Source: Paraburkholderia graminis C4D1M
GTDB taxonomy: Bacteria; Pseudomonadota; Gammaproteobacteria; Burkholderiales; Burkholderiaceae
Length of the DNA: 64,000 nucleotides
Assembly: GCF_000172415.1 (NCBI RefSeq)
Contig: NZ_ABLD01000016.1
Location: 62,001 to 126,000 of the forward strand
Direction of reading: 5' to 3'
The notes under the pieces: generated by a model
Seen by the model: only the letters and a program-made list of their open reading frames with translations
Databases searched by the model: none
Told to the model about the DNA's origin: nothing
Made by a program: the position numbers and the translations under genes
In this document: piece after piece, positions 1 through 9,417 of the stretch
Layout of the letters: each line of letters starts with the position of its first letter
Numbering within the stretch: position 1 is the first letter of the stretch

Positions 1-96
1 GATTGATTTGAGACTAACACGCTTTTTGCGAGAATCAAGACGGCGGATACTGCATGCCTGTCATCGTGTTTCCACTCAGGCACTCAGGAGAACGTC

Positions 97-1008
97 TTGA
101 AGATTTTCATTACAGGCGCAAGCGGTTTTATCGGCGGTTCGATTGCAGCGCATCTGGTGCGCGCCGGTCATCAGGTGCGCGGTCTGATCCGCAAGCCCGA
201 ACATCGCGACGAGTTGAAGCGGCTCGGCATCGAACCGGTTATCGGCACGCTCGACGACCGCGCGTTGCTGATCGCCGAAGCGCAAGCCGCCGACGCCGTC
301 ATCAACGCGGCAAGCAGCGATCACGAAGGCGCGGTGAGCGCGCTGATCGAAGGACTCGCCGGCTCGGGCAAACCGTTTCTGCATACGAGCGGCTCGAGCA
401 TCGTCGGCGATGCGTCCGGCGGCGAAGCGGCGCAGGCGCGCATCTATCACGAAGACGCGCTGCCCGAACCGACCGCGGACAAAGCGGCGCGCGTCGCGAT
501 CGACCGTCAGGTGCTCGAAGCGGCACAGCGCAATATCCGCTCAGCGGTGCTCTGCAATACGCTGATCTACGGACACGGCGCGGTGGCGGGCAGCGCGAGC
601 GTGCAGTTGCCGCGCCTCGTGCGGCAGGCGCAAAAGAGCGGCGTGGTGCGCCATGTCGGCAGCGGCGGCAACACGTGGTCGAACGTGCATATCGACGACG
701 TCGCGGAACTCTATCGGCTCGCGTTGGAGAAAAGCCCTGCCGGCATGTTCTATTTCGTCGAAAGCGGTGAAGCGTCGTTCCGCGAGATGAGCGCCGCCAT
801 CGCCCGCGCGATGAAGCTCGGCGAGCCGCAAGACTGGCCGCTCGACGAAGCGCAAAAAGAATGGGGTTACGAAATGGCGTCGTACGGACTCGGTTCGAAC
901 AGCCGCGTGCGCGGCGAGCGCGCGCGCAAACTGCTGGGCTGGCAGCCGAAGCGCACGTCGGTGATCGAATGGATCGAGCGCGACATGATGGCCGGGCTCG
1001 CGGCTTAA
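97..1008 (+). CDS. Atypical extended-SDR NAD(P)-binding oxidoreductase/epimerase-like protein
   Basis: A 303-residue cytosolic Rossmann-fold protein of the NAD-dependent epimerase/dehydratase group. The N-terminal dinucleotide-binding motif GASGFIG is at residues 7-13. A later stretch reading LHTSGSS is the usual HTSS-type strand of this group. The classical YxxxK catalytic pair is not evident, so it may be an NmrA-like sensor or a divergent reductase; no substrate can be named. The start is a TTG at 97, chosen because AGGAG at 86-90 lies six bases upstream and the Rossmann motif begins immediately after it. No operon partner is visible. The stop codon lies inside a short tandem repeat. Fold assignment is firm; function is open. 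Confidence 0.85.
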   Translation: MKIFITGASGFIGGSIAAHLVRAGHQVRGLIRKPEHRDELKRLGIEPVIGTLDDRALLIAEAQAADAVINAASSDHEGAVSALIEGLAGSGKPFLHTSGSSIVGDASGGEAAQARIYHEDALPEPTADKAARVAIDRQVLEAAQRNIRSAVLCNTLIYGHGAVAGSASVQLPRLVRQAQKSGVVRHVGSGGNTWSNVHIDDVAELYRLALEKSPAGMFYFVESGEASFREMSAAIARAMKLGEPQDWPLDEAQKEWGYEMASYGLGSNSRVRGERARKLLGWQPKRTSVIEWIERDMMAGLAA

Positions 1009-1050
1009 GCGGCTTAAGCGGTGTATTAAGCGGTGTAAGTTGTGTAAGCG
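1000..1050. repeat. Short tandem repeat spanning an SDR stop codon
   Basis: GCGGCTTAA occurs twice back to back at 1000-1017 and degenerate copies (GCGGTGTAA-like) continue to about 1050. The TAA of the first copy is the stop codon of the upstream SDR gene. Confidence 0.7.
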
Positions 1051-1174
1051 CCGGCGTTGCTAATCCGTAAGCTCAACTCGATAGAATCGCGCTCAGCTAA
1101 ACCACGCAGTTTTGCGCGTGAAGCTGAGCCCCGCGGTTCGACATTCGAGCCGCCCATGAGCCCGGATTGGATCG

Positions 1175-1357
1175 ATGACTTTGGCGCTGAATTTCGACTG
1201 GCTGACGAATCTGCTGGCGATTCTGTTCGTCGTCGCGTGCCTTTACGATGCACGCTACGACGAGTACGGCACGTTGACCTTGTCGGCGGCCCTGATGAGT
1301 CTCGCCGTGATGGCGATCGAACTGTTTCTCAAGCCTGCATTCGACATGGCGTTGTGA
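1175..1357 (+). CDS. Small two-span membrane protein, unknown function
   Basis: A 60-residue ORF with two hydrophobic segments (about residues 8-24 and 34-52) separated by a charged loop containing DARYDEY, the pattern of a small inner-membrane protein. The family is not recognised. The upstream ribosome-binding site is weak (GGAT-like), so the start at 1175 is tentative. It sits alone between the SDR and the convergent purine permease. The membrane-like composition in a GC-rich genome argues that it is real, but it could be a chance ORF. Confidence 0.5.
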   Translation: MTLALNFDWLTNLLAILFVVACLYDARYDEYGTLTLSAALMSLAVMAIELFLKPAFDMAL

Positions 1358-1429
1358 GCGCGGCGCGCGGCATTCGTTAGCACGGGCCGCACGCGCGCGC
1401 TGCATCAACTATCACATCATGCGATCAGC

Positions 1430-2812
1430 TCAGATCGCCCAGCCGCCCAGATAAAACCCCACCAGCACGAGCGCAATCGCCACTGTTCCCACATTCAGCT
1501 TGCGATATTCGCCGCTCACCACGCGGCCGATCACGAGCGTCGCGAAGCCGAGCATGATGCCGGTCACGATGTTCGCCGTGAGCACGATAAAGACCGCGCA
1601 CATGAGACCCGACATCGCGTCAACCATATCGTCCATATGCAGCTTGCTCACGTTCGAGAGCATCAGGAGTCCGACATACATGAGCGCGGGCGCCGTCGCG
1701 TATGAAGGCACGAGGCCCGCGAGCGGCGAGAAGAACATCACGCCGAGAAACAGCAGGCCGACCACCGCCGCCGCCATGCCGGTCTTCGCGCCGGCCGCCA
1801 CGCCGACCGTCGATTCGATGTAGGCCGCAGCCGGCGCGCCGCCGAGCAGCCCCGAGAAAATCGAACTGACCGAATCCGCCGTCAGCGCGCGTCCGCCGTT
1901 GATGATGCGGCCGTTTTCATCGAGTTGACCCGCTTGTCCGGCGACCGCGCGGATCGTGCCGGTCGCGTCGAACACCGCGGTCATCACGAGCGCGAGGACA
2001 CTCGGCAGCACCGCCATCGAAAGCGCGCCCTTGATGTCCATCGCGCCGATCAGCGACTCGTGTCCCGGCGCGCTCAGCGACGGCACCGCGAACACGCCAT
2101 GAAACGACACGGCCGGATCGACGAGCAGCGCGATCGCCGAAATGGCGACGATGACGATCAGGATCGAGCCCGGCACGCGACGGCGCACCAGTCCGAAAAT
2201 CGCCGCGAGTCCCGCGACCGACATCAGCGCCGGCAACGCGGTGATATTGCCGAGCGCGACCGGCAAACCGGCGCCCGGATTCTTGACGACGAGACCGACT
2301 TCGTTGGCGGCGATCAGCAGCAGGAAGAGACCAATGCCGATGCCCGTGCCGTGCGCGATGCCCGTCGGCAGATTGCGAAGAATCCACGAACGCACGCCGG
2401 TTACGGAGATGCCCGTGAACACGACGCCCATCAGAAACACCGCGCCGAGCGCGACCGTCGGATGCAAGCCTTTGCCGAGCACGAGGCCGAACGCCGTGAA
2501 CGCGGTCAGCGAAATGGCGCAGCCGATCGCGATCGGCAGACGCGCCCACACGCCCATCAGCAGCGAGCCGAACGCGGTCGTGAGGCACACGGCGACGAAC
2601 ACCGCGCTCGTGTCGAAGCCCGCCTTGCCGAACATGCCCGGCACGACGAACACGGAATAGACCATCGCGAGAAAGGTCGTAATGCCCGCGACGATTTCCT
2701 GGCGCTGCGAACTGCCGCGCGCGGAAATCTGGAAGTAGCGGTCGAGAAAGCCCTTGGTGTCGAATGACTCGGCGCCGGCTTCGGAAAGCGGCTGGGCGTG
2801 GGGTTCCATCAT
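1430..2812 (-). CDS. Purine (guanine/hypoxanthine) permease, AzgA/NCS2 family
   Basis: A 460-residue inner-membrane transporter with many hydrophobic helices. It has AzgA-type features: an N-terminal QEIVAGITTFLAM segment, a GTGIGIGLFL helix, and a central ATGTIRAVAGQAG segment. Members import adenine, guanine or hypoxanthine with protons; the exact base cannot be read here. The open frame extends to 3352, but I place the start at the ATG at 2812. An AAGGAGG ribosome-binding site at 2821-2827 precedes it by eight bases, and the protein then has the family's usual length; the extra upstream residues have no transporter character. The gene appears monocistronic. Confidence 0.9.
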   Translation of the reverse strand: MMEPHAQPLSEAGAESFDTKGFLDRYFQISARGSSQRQEIVAGITTFLAMVYSVFVVPGMFGKAGFDTSAVFVAVCLTTAFGSLLMGVWARLPIAIGCAISLTAFTAFGLVLGKGLHPTVALGAVFLMGVVFTGISVTGVRSWILRNLPTGIAHGTGIGIGLFLLLIAANEVGLVVKNPGAGLPVALGNITALPALMSVAGLAAIFGLVRRRVPGSILIVIVAISAIALLVDPAVSFHGVFAVPSLSAPGHESLIGAMDIKGALSMAVLPSVLALVMTAVFDATGTIRAVAGQAGQLDENGRIINGGRALTADSVSSIFSGLLGGAPAAAYIESTVGVAAGAKTGMAAAVVGLLFLGVMFFSPLAGLVPSYATAPALMYVGLLMLSNVSKLHMDDMVDAMSGLMCAVFIVLTANIVTGIMLGFATLVIGRVVSGEYRKLNVGTVAIALVLVGFYLGGWAI

Positions 2813-3365
2813 GATGAGTGCCTCCTTTATCAGCATGCTGAAACGGCCGTCGAAGTGGCCGTCATCAGGTTCGTCTCGTTGCGTTGGTTTAATTGATGTG
2901 TGCGTGCGATGAAGCGCGTTGTCTGCGTCGGCCCGCTTTGTGTTTTTTGTGTCTCGTTTTGTGTCTCGAAATGTAGGCCAATGCAGATATATCTCCCATC
3001 GCATGGATGGCATGCCCGGCATGTCGCGATGCTTATATCGTTTAAGCGACGGCGAAGGTCGTCGTCGATCCGCGTGTTTACACCTACCGCCTGGCTGTCT
3101 GTCTTCGCGGCTGAGATAGGACAGATGAAAGCCTTTTGAGAGCTTTGGACTCTGCAATGTCTGTAAAGCAGGAACGCGTGGGCGAACATTCAGCCTTGCA
3201 TTCAGCCGCGTACCTTTGCAGCGCGCTGCGGCACGAAGCGTGCTTGCCGCATCGCGCTCGCCACGCCCCGAAAACGGGCCCCGCCGACGTCGCGGGTTAA
3301 ACTCTTGGCCGTACTGTCCAACCGCGGCCCCTCGAAAGCCGCACCGGTCCATGGAGTTTTCCCCG
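2813..3365. other. 553-base intergenic region between divergent genes
   Basis: This holds the promoters of the purine permease (minus) and the PRC-barrel lipoprotein (plus). ORFs inside have no protein-like features. An exact 12-base direct repeat, TTTTGTGTCTCG twice in tandem, lies at 2945-2968. I see no clear riboswitch. Confidence 0.6.
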
Positions 3366-4382
3366 ATGAGTGGCGGCTTTTCGCTTCCCGCATGGCGTCA
3401 AACCCTTCTCGCCGCGTTCGCGCTGCTGGCGCTGCTCGCGCTGTCCGGTTGCAGCAGCCTGCTGTGGGGCACGCAGCAGGCGCCGATCGTCGAAGCCACG
3501 GTGATGCCGGTCGAAGCCGCGAGCGCGCCGGTGGCCGCATCGGCGCCGGAGCCCGTCGAAACCGAAGCCGCCGAGCCCGAGCAGCCGAAGAAGCCGAAGA
3601 AGCCGGTCGTCAAGCCGCACAAGGTCGAGCCGCCGCCGCCCGTCGTCGCGCCGCCTCCCCCGCCGCCGCCTCCTCCGCCGCTGATCCTCGTGCGCACGAT
3701 CGAGCGCAACGACGCGCATACGCTGCTCGACAGCCAGGTGCAGAAGCCGGACGGCAAGGTCGTCGGACGGGCGGTCGACATGATCGCGGACGCGAGCGGC
3801 AAGCCGCGTGAAGTCGTCGTGAATCTGCAAGGCTTTTTGGGTGTCGGCGACCGCAAGGTCAATTTCGCGTGGAACGCGTTCCGCTTCACGCCGGCAGCAA
3901 AGACCGCGCCGATCACGCTGAATCCGTCGGCGGTGCCGGTGAATCCGGCCAAGTCGAATGCGGCGATGCAGTTGCCGCTGATCGACGCGACCGTCGAGCG
4001 TTCGAACGGCGCGAAGGTGGGCCGCGTGATCGACGTGCTGATCGACGCCAGCGCGCAGCCGCAGGCGGTCGTGCTCGACGTCAACGGCATGGTCAGCACC
4101 GAGCGGCGCACGATTGCCGCGAACTGGTCGGCGCTGCGCTTCGTCACGAAAGACAAGGAGCTGCATCCGCTAATCGATTTGAGCGATGCGCAGATCAACG
4201 CGGCGCCGCCCTACGCGAGCGATAAGCCGATCCGCGCGGTGTCGCCCGCGCCGCCCGCCGCTGCTGCTGCGCCTGCATCCACAGCGACCGCGCCTGCGGC
4301 TGCAGCGGCGGCGACGCCCACTTCGGCTCCTGCTTCCGCGGCAACCTCCGCGGCCGGTTCAAACGCACGGGCGGTCCGATGA
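3366..4382 (+). CDS. PRC-barrel domain lipoprotein with proline-rich linker
   Basis: A 338-residue envelope protein. A hydrophobic signal ends in the lipobox LSGC near residue 24, so it should be lipid-anchored. A Pro/Lys/Glu-rich stretch with a run of prolines follows. Then come two PRC-barrel-like repeats that share the pattern V-G-R-x-x-D plus DASxxPxxVVxxxxG, at about residues 120-170 and 205-260. The tail is low-complexity Ala/Pro. PRC barrels usually bind partners rather than catalyse, so a structural or adaptor role is likely. The start is placed at ATG 3366, with GGAG nine bases upstream overlapping another in-frame ATG at 3351. Its stop overlaps the start of the next gene (ATGA), indicating translational coupling. 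Confidence 0.8.
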   Translation: MSGGFSLPAWRQTLLAAFALLALLALSGCSSLLWGTQQAPIVEATVMPVEAASAPVAASAPEPVETEAAEPEQPKKPKKPVVKPHKVEPPPPVVAPPPPPPPPPPLILVRTIERNDAHTLLDSQVQKPDGKVVGRAVDMIADASGKPREVVVNLQGFLGVGDRKVNFAWNAFRFTPAAKTAPITLNPSAVPVNPAKSNAAMQLPLIDATVERSNGAKVGRVIDVLIDASAQPQAVVLDVNGMVSTERRTIAANWSALRFVTKDKELHPLIDLSDAQINAAPPYASDKPIRAVSPAPPAAAAAPASTATAPAAAAAATPTSAPASAATSAAGSNARAVR

Positions 4383-5635
4383 CAGGCCGCACTATGGTTA
4401 CCGCGCGAAGTCTGCGCGCACTCGACTGGCTGAACTTCTTCGTTGCAAACGTGCAGACGGGCTTCGGTCCGTTCATCGCGTCGTATCTAGCGTCGCACAA
4501 GTGGACCCAGGGCGAGATCGGCATGGCGCTTTCCGTGGGCACGATCAGCGCGATGGTGAGCCAGGTGCCGGGCGGCGCCGCCGTCGACGCGTTGCGCAAC
4601 AAGAAAGGCGCGGCCGCCTGGGCGATCTTCGCGATCATCGTGAGCGCGGTGCTGCTCGCCACGAGTCCGACGGTGCTGCCGGTGATCGCCGCCGAAGTCT
4701 TCCACGGATTCGCGAGCTGCATGCTGACGCCGGCGCTTGCCGCGATTTCGTTCGCGCTCGTCGGGCGCGCGAATCTCGGCGACCGGCTCGGGCGCAACGC
4801 GCGCTGGGCGTCGATCGGCAGCGCGGTCGCGGCCGGCCTGATGGGCGTGTTCGGCGAGTACTACTCGCCGCGCGCGGTGTTCTGGCTGACCGCGGGGCTC
4901 GCGGTGCCCGCGCTGGTCGCGCTCTCGATGATCCAGCGCACCGACACGATCCAGTTGCCGAAAGCCGCGCCGACGCCGGAGCAGATCGAGCGGCGCGAAA
5001 GTCTGCGCGAGCTGCTGCGCGACAGGCGCATGCTGCTGTTCGCGGCCTGCATCGTGCTGTTTCACTTGTCCAACGCGGCGATGCTCAATCTCGCCGCCGG
5101 CGAAGTCACTGCGGGCATGGGCGACAACGTGCAGCTCGTGATCGCGGCGTGCATCATCGTGCCGCAAGCGATCGTCGCGATGATGTCGCCGTGGGTCGGT
5201 CGTTCGGCGGAACGTTGGGGACGCCGGCCAATCCTGCTGCTGGGCTTTTCCGCGCTGCCGATCCGCGCGCTGCTGTTCGCCGGAATCAGCAGCCCGTATC
5301 TGCTCGTACCGGTGCAACTGCTCGACGGTCTGAGCGCTGCCGTGTTCGGCGTGATGCTGCCTCTGATCGCCGCCGACGTCGCCGGCGGCAAGGGGCGCTA
5401 CAACCTGTGCATTGGCCTCTTCGGGCTGGCAGCGGGCATCGGCGCGACGTTGAGCACGACGGCGGCCGGTTTCATCGCCGATCATTTCGGCAATGCGGTC
5501 GCGTTCTTCGGACTCGCTGCCGCGGGCGCGCTGGCCGTGCTGCTGGTGTGGGCGGCGATGCCCGAGACGCGCGATGCCGCCGCGGAGGAAGATGGCGAAG
5601 CGGTAGCGGGCGGCGGCGGCTCGGCGGTCAGATAA
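4379..5635 (+). CDS. MFS transporter
   Basis: A 418-residue inner-membrane protein with about twelve hydrophobic helices, of the major facilitator superfamily. The gene overlaps the preceding lipoprotein gene by four bases, so the two form an operon. A run of charged residues lies in the central loop between helices 6 and 7 (about residues 195-215), typical of MFS carriers. No substrate-specific motif is recognised; drug or metabolite efflux is possible. A strong hairpin follows the gene. Confidence 0.85.
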   Translation: MTGRTMVTARSLRALDWLNFFVANVQTGFGPFIASYLASHKWTQGEIGMALSVGTISAMVSQVPGGAAVDALRNKKGAAAWAIFAIIVSAVLLATSPTVLPVIAAEVFHGFASCMLTPALAAISFALVGRANLGDRLGRNARWASIGSAVAAGLMGVFGEYYSPRAVFWLTAGLAVPALVALSMIQRTDTIQLPKAAPTPEQIERRESLRELLRDRRMLLFAACIVLFHLSNAAMLNLAAGEVTAGMGDNVQLVIAACIIVPQAIVAMMSPWVGRSAERWGRRPILLLGFSALPIRALLFAGISSPYLLVPVQLLDGLSAAVFGVMLPLIAADVAGGKGRYNLCIGLFGLAAGIGATLSTTAAGFIADHFGNAVAFFGLAAAGALAVLLVWAAMPETRDAAAEEDGEAVAGGGGSAVR

Positions 5636-5650
5636 AGCGAAGCCGCGAAC

Positions 5651-5670
5651 GAACGCGGCTGAACGCGGCT
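5651..5670. repeat. Ten-base tandem duplication downstream of an MFS gene
   Basis: GAACGCGGCT occurs twice exactly, starting 16 bases after the MFS stop codon and just before the hairpin terminator. Confidence 0.7.
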
Positions 5671-5684
5671 GAAGAAAACCACCC

Positions 5685-5713
5685 GGTCTGCGGCGCGCGA
5701 TGCGCCGCAGACC
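5685..5713. terminator. Bidirectional hairpin between convergent genes
   Basis: GGTCTGCGGCGC and GCGCCGCAGACC form a perfect 12-base-pair stem with a five-base loop, between two convergent transporter genes. On the minus strand the stem is followed by a T-rich stretch, so it can serve as an intrinsic terminator. Confidence 0.8.
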
Positions 5714-5725
5714 TCACGCTGTACA

Positions 5726-7072
5726 TCAATCTATCGCCCGCCCCGCCGTTTCGCGCATGAACGGCAGCGGCACCAACGACACCAGTCCGCAGCCGATCAG
5801 ATACCACGCGGGCGCAAGGTTGCTGCCGGAAAGCTGAATCAGCCACGTCGCGAAAAACTGCGCGAATCCGCCGAAAATCGACACGCCGAGACAATAGACA
5901 ATCGACATCCCCGTCGCGCGGATTTCGCGTGGAAACAGCTCCGGCAGCATCACGATATTCGGCACCGCCGTGAACGCGACCAGCACGGCCAACGCGGCGA
6001 CCACGGCGAGCAGCACCGGCACCGTCGGCGACGCGTTGATCGCGATGAACGCCGGATAGACGGCTGCAATCAGCAACACGCGCGAGACCAACAGAACGGG
6101 TTTGCGTCCGACGCGGTCCGACAACGCGCCCGCGAACGGCGAGCACACCACCGTCACCGCCGCGGCGGTCCATGCGGCCCACAGCGCCGACGACATCGGC
6201 AAATGCAGGATGCGGATCGCGTAGGTGGACAGATAGAACAGCACGATGTAATTCGCCGCGGTCCCGCCGATCGTCGTGACGACGCCCGCGGCGATCGCGC
6301 GCGAATGGTCGCGAAACAGCTTGCGCACCGGCTGCGTGGCCGCGTCAGCGTTCACGGGCGCGTTGCCGTCTTCGACGCCGGGCAGCGTCTCGTTCAGATG
6401 ACGCCGGATATAGATGCCGATCGGCCCCATCGCCATGCCGATCACGAACGGCACGCGCCAGCCCCAGCTTTCGAGCGCCGCGGTCGACAGCGCGGCGGCG
6501 AGCGCAACGCCCAGCAGCGAACCGCAGACCGTGTTCATGCCCTGGCTCACGAACTGCCAGCTTCCGTAGAAGCCGCGCGTTTTATCGCTGCCGTACTCCA
6601 TCAGCAGCGACGTCGAGGCGCCGACCTCACCGCCCAACGCAAAGCCCTGAACCAGACGCGCGACGATCACGAGCACGGGCGCGGCCACGCCGATCGCGGC
6701 ATAGGTCGGCGCGAACGCGATGATCGCCGAGCCGAGCGTCATCAGCCACAGCGTGAGGCTCATCGCCGCCTTGCGGCCGGCGCGGTCCGCGTAAGCGCCC
6801 AGCACGACGCCGCCCACCGGACGCATGATGAAGCCCACGCCGAACGTGCCCACCGCGAGCATCAACTGCGCGAGCTGTCCTTCGACCGGAAAATACAGCT
6901 TGCCGATGATCGTCGCGAAGAAGCTGTAAATCGTGAAGTCGAAAAACTCGAGCCCGTTGCCGAGCGTGATCGCGGCGATTGCCTTCGCGCGGCTCGCGCG
7001 CTGCGTGTCGTGGGCAGGTTCGTCGCTGGACGCGTCGTGCGCGGCGGGGTGCTGTGCGGCTGAATAGTCCAT
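5726..7072 (-). CDS. MFS metabolite:H+ symporter (MHS family)
   Basis: A 448-residue inner-membrane carrier of the MHS subgroup, related to the citrate, alpha-ketoglutarate, proline/betaine and shikimate symporters. Diagnostic features are an N-terminal GNGLEFFDF segment, the G-x-x-x-D-R-x-G-R-K signature (GAYADRAGRK) between helices 2 and 3, and a second copy, GALSDRVGRKP, in the second half. The substrate cannot be assigned. An in-frame ATG lies four codons upstream at 7084. I chose 7072 because GGAG is placed six bases before it, while the upstream ATG lacks a ribosome-binding site. The gene lies 91 bases downstream of the M20 hydrolase on the same strand, so they may be cotranscribed and the carrier could import or export the hydrolase's substrate or product. 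Confidence 0.88.
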   Translation of the reverse strand: MDYSAAQHPAAHDASSDEPAHDTQRASRAKAIAAITLGNGLEFFDFTIYSFFATIIGKLYFPVEGQLAQLMLAVGTFGVGFIMRPVGGVVLGAYADRAGRKAAMSLTLWLMTLGSAIIAFAPTYAAIGVAAPVLVIVARLVQGFALGGEVGASTSLLMEYGSDKTRGFYGSWQFVSQGMNTVCGSLLGVALAAALSTAALESWGWRVPFVIGMAMGPIGIYIRRHLNETLPGVEDGNAPVNADAATQPVRKLFRDHSRAIAAGVVTTIGGTAANYIVLFYLSTYAIRILHLPMSSALWAAWTAAAVTVVCSPFAGALSDRVGRKPVLLVSRVLLIAAVYPAFIAINASPTVPVLLAVVAALAVLVAFTAVPNIVMLPELFPREIRATGMSIVYCLGVSIFGGFAQFFATWLIQLSGSNLAPAWYLIGCGLVSLVPLPFMRETAGRAID

Positions 7073-7120
7073 CCGTGTCTCCATGATTTCTTTACGTCGA
7101 TGCCGATGCGCGGCAAGCTG

Positions 7121-7168
7121 GCCTCAGCGCCTCAGCGCCTCAGCGCCTCAGCGCCTCAGCGCGTCAGG
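7121..7168. repeat. Eight-base tandem repeat ending in the M20 hydrolase stop codon
   Basis: GCCTCAGC is repeated five times exactly at 7121-7160. A degenerate sixth copy contains the stop codon of the M20 gene (7164-7166). Confidence 0.85.
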
Positions 7169-8336
7169 CGAGGAACGTCTGCGCAAGCCGAACCCAATAA
7201 GCCGCGCCCGTCGCAAGGCACGCGTCGTTGAAGTCGTAGCCGGGGTTATGGACCATGCAACCGCCCTCGCCGTCGCCATTGCCGATGATCAGATAGCTGC
7301 CCGCACAGCGCTCGAGCAGGAACGCGAAGTCCTCGCTGCCGGTGAGCGGCTGCATGCCGTCGATCAATCCTTCTTCGCCCAGCCAGTCGAGCGCGACCTG
7401 GCGCGCGAGATGCGTCATTTCCGTATCGTTGACGAGCACCGGATAGCGGCGCTGATAGTCGACCCGCGCCCGCGCGCCGTAGACGGCCGCCTGTCCGCAG
7501 GCCACCGCCGTGATCCGCTCCTGCAGATGGTCGCGGACCTCGGGCCTGAGCGCACGCACCGACAGGCGCATCTCGGCGGTTTCGGGGATCACGTTCGGCG
7601 CGTCGCCGGCGTGAATCGCGCCGACGGTGATGATCGCCATATCGAGCGGCGCGATGTTGCGCGACACGATGGACTGCAACGCCAGCACGATCTGCGCGCA
7701 CACGACGACCGGATCGACCGCCTTGTGCGGCATCGCGCCGTGCCCGCCGCGCCCGGTCACGGTAATGATCACCGTATCCGATGAAGCCATGAACGAACCC
7801 GGCAGGAATCCGAACTTTCCGGTCGGAAAGCCCGGCATGTTGTGCATCGCGAAGACGCCGTCGCAGGGAAATTTCTCAAAGAGACCGTCTTCGAGCATTT
7901 TGCGTGCGCCGGCGAGGCCCTCTTCGGCCGGCTGAAAAATCAGATTCAACGTGCCGTCGAAGCACTTCTCGCGCGCCAGATGCTTCGCGGCGGCGAGCAG
8001 CATGGCCGTGTGGCCGTCGTGACCGCATGCGTGCATCTTGCCCGGCACCTTGCTCGCGTACGGCAGACCCGTCGTTTCGTGGATAGGCAGCGCGTCCATG
8101 TCGGCGCGCAGACCGAGCCGGCGCGTCCCGTTGCCGACTTTCAACTGGCCGACAACGCCGGTCTGTCCCAGTCCGCGATGCACGGTGTAGCCCCACTCCT
8201 GCAAGCGTTCGGCGATGAGATCGCCGGTCGCAAATTCCTCGTACGCAAGCTCCGGCTGCGCGTGGATGCGATGCCGCAGCGCGATCATCTCGTCTTCGAG
8301 TTCGGCAATGCCCGCTGGAATGGCCATGGTGTTCAC
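7164..8336 (-). CDS. M20 family aminoacylase/hippurate hydrolase-like amidohydrolase
   Basis: A 390-residue cytosolic metallopeptidase-fold enzyme that cleaves N-acyl amino acids or related amides. Visible family signatures are the metal-binding ACGHDGHT near residue 102, the catalytic/metal EEG near 137, the later MHNMPG and SEDFAF motifs, and an inserted dimerisation domain. It resembles HipO/AmaA-type aminoacylases. The start is a GTG at 8336 preceded at seven bases by AAGGAG; the next ATG (third codon after) is too far from that site. It is divergent from a LysR gene 116 bases away, its probable regulator, and upstream of an MHS transporter, suggesting a small uptake-and-hydrolysis unit. 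Confidence 0.9.
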   Translation of the reverse strand: MNTMAIPAGIAELEDEMIALRHRIHAQPELAYEEFATGDLIAERLQEWGYTVHRGLGQTGVVGQLKVGNGTRRLGLRADMDALPIHETTGLPYASKVPGKMHACGHDGHTAMLLAAAKHLAREKCFDGTLNLIFQPAEEGLAGARKMLEDGLFEKFPCDGVFAMHNMPGFPTGKFGFLPGSFMASSDTVIITVTGRGGHGAMPHKAVDPVVVCAQIVLALQSIVSRNIAPLDMAIITVGAIHAGDAPNVIPETAEMRLSVRALRPEVRDHLQERITAVACGQAAVYGARARVDYQRRYPVLVNDTEMTHLARQVALDWLGEEGLIDGMQPLTGSEDFAFLLERCAGSYLIIGNGDGEGGCMVHNPGYDFNDACLATGAAYWVRLAQTFLA

Positions 8337-8452
8337 GGTGCGTCTCCTTTATCAATGCGTGAACCCAGCATAGCGACGCGCTTTTTTGACAGGCAGGCGT
8401 AGAATCGTTGCGGCGGCAACTTCCGGTTGCCACCTCACTCGACGTCTCTTAG

Positions 8453-9403
8453 ATGAAACTCCATCAGCTCAGCACCTTGGCGGCAATCGCGGATACCGGA
8501 AGTATCCGGGCGGCCGCGCGTTCACTCGGACTGTCGCCGGCCGCGGTGACCAAGGCGATGCGCGAACTGGAAGCGGATCTGCACGCGCCGCTCGTCGTGC
8601 GCAGCGCGAGCGGCGTCGCCTTCACCGAGTTCGGCCGCGCGCTCGTCGTACACGCGCGCGTCGTGCTCGGGCAATTGCAGCGGGCGGAGGCGGAAATCGA
8701 GGCGATGCGCGGCGCGGCCGCCGGCAAGCTGTCGATCGGCGTCACGCCGTGGGTCGCGTTGACGTTCCTGCCGCCCGCCGTGCAGCGCTTCCGCCAACGC
8801 ATGCCTGAAGTGCAACTTGAGTTCTTCGAAGGCTTGCTCGCGGTCGTGCAACCACGGCTGCGCGACGGCAGCCTCGATTTCTCGATCGGCCGTCCGCCGC
8901 CTGCGTCGCCGGTATCGGAATTTCACAACACGCCGCTGTTCTCGACGCATTCGGCGGTGGTCGCGCGGCGCGATCATCCGAAAGCCGGTTGCCGCAGCCT
9001 GCTCGAACTCGAGGACGCCGAATGGGTGCTGAACTGGGACCCGGCGAGCCGCGAGTCGATCTCCGATAACCTGTTCCGCAAGCGCGGCATGCGCGTGCCG
9101 CACACGATCCATCTCGCGCATTCGCTCGCGGTCGTGCTGGGGCTCCTCGCGCATACCGACATGCTGAGCATCTTTCCGTGGCCGCTCGTCGAAGTGACGC
9201 TCGCGAAAGAGAATCTGTGGGCGCTGCCGCTGCGCGAAACGGTCGACGAAACGATGGTCAGCATCACCGCGCGCCGCGGTGCGCCGGAAAGTCCGGCGGC
9301 GACCTGTTTCCTGGGCTGCCTGCGTGAAGTCATCGACGAAGGCGCGCGCTCGCAAGATCCCGAGCAGCGCCGGCTTTTTCACTCGATCGAGTTGCTGCTG
9401 TAA
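8453..9403 (+). CDS. LysR-type transcriptional regulator
   Basis: A 316-residue LysR regulator. The N-terminal winged helix-turn-helix is at residues 1-60 (helix region with GSIRAAARSLGLSPAAVTKAM). The periplasmic-binding-protein-like effector domain follows from about residue 90. It is transcribed away from the M20 hydrolase gene across a 116-base gap, the usual arrangement for a LysR gene controlling its divergent neighbour. Effector unknown. It ends 14 bases before the convergent ArgP-like gene. Confidence 0.9.
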   Translation: MKLHQLSTLAAIADTGSIRAAARSLGLSPAAVTKAMRELEADLHAPLVVRSASGVAFTEFGRALVVHARVVLGQLQRAEAEIEAMRGAAAGKLSIGVTPWVALTFLPPAVQRFRQRMPEVQLEFFEGLLAVVQPRLRDGSLDFSIGRPPPASPVSEFHNTPLFSTHSAVVARRDHPKAGCRSLLELEDAEWVLNWDPASRESISDNLFRKRGMRVPHTIHLAHSLAVVLGLLAHTDMLSIFPWPLVEVTLAKENLWALPLRETVDETMVSITARRGAPESPAATCFLGCLREVIDEGARSQDPEQRRLFHSIELLL

Positions 9404-9417
9404 CGCGGCCTGCGCCT

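Noticed and set aside
2830..3189. 119-residue ORF upstream of the purine permease
   Set aside because: Composition is unlike a protein family, and the permease has its own strong ribosome-binding site downstream.
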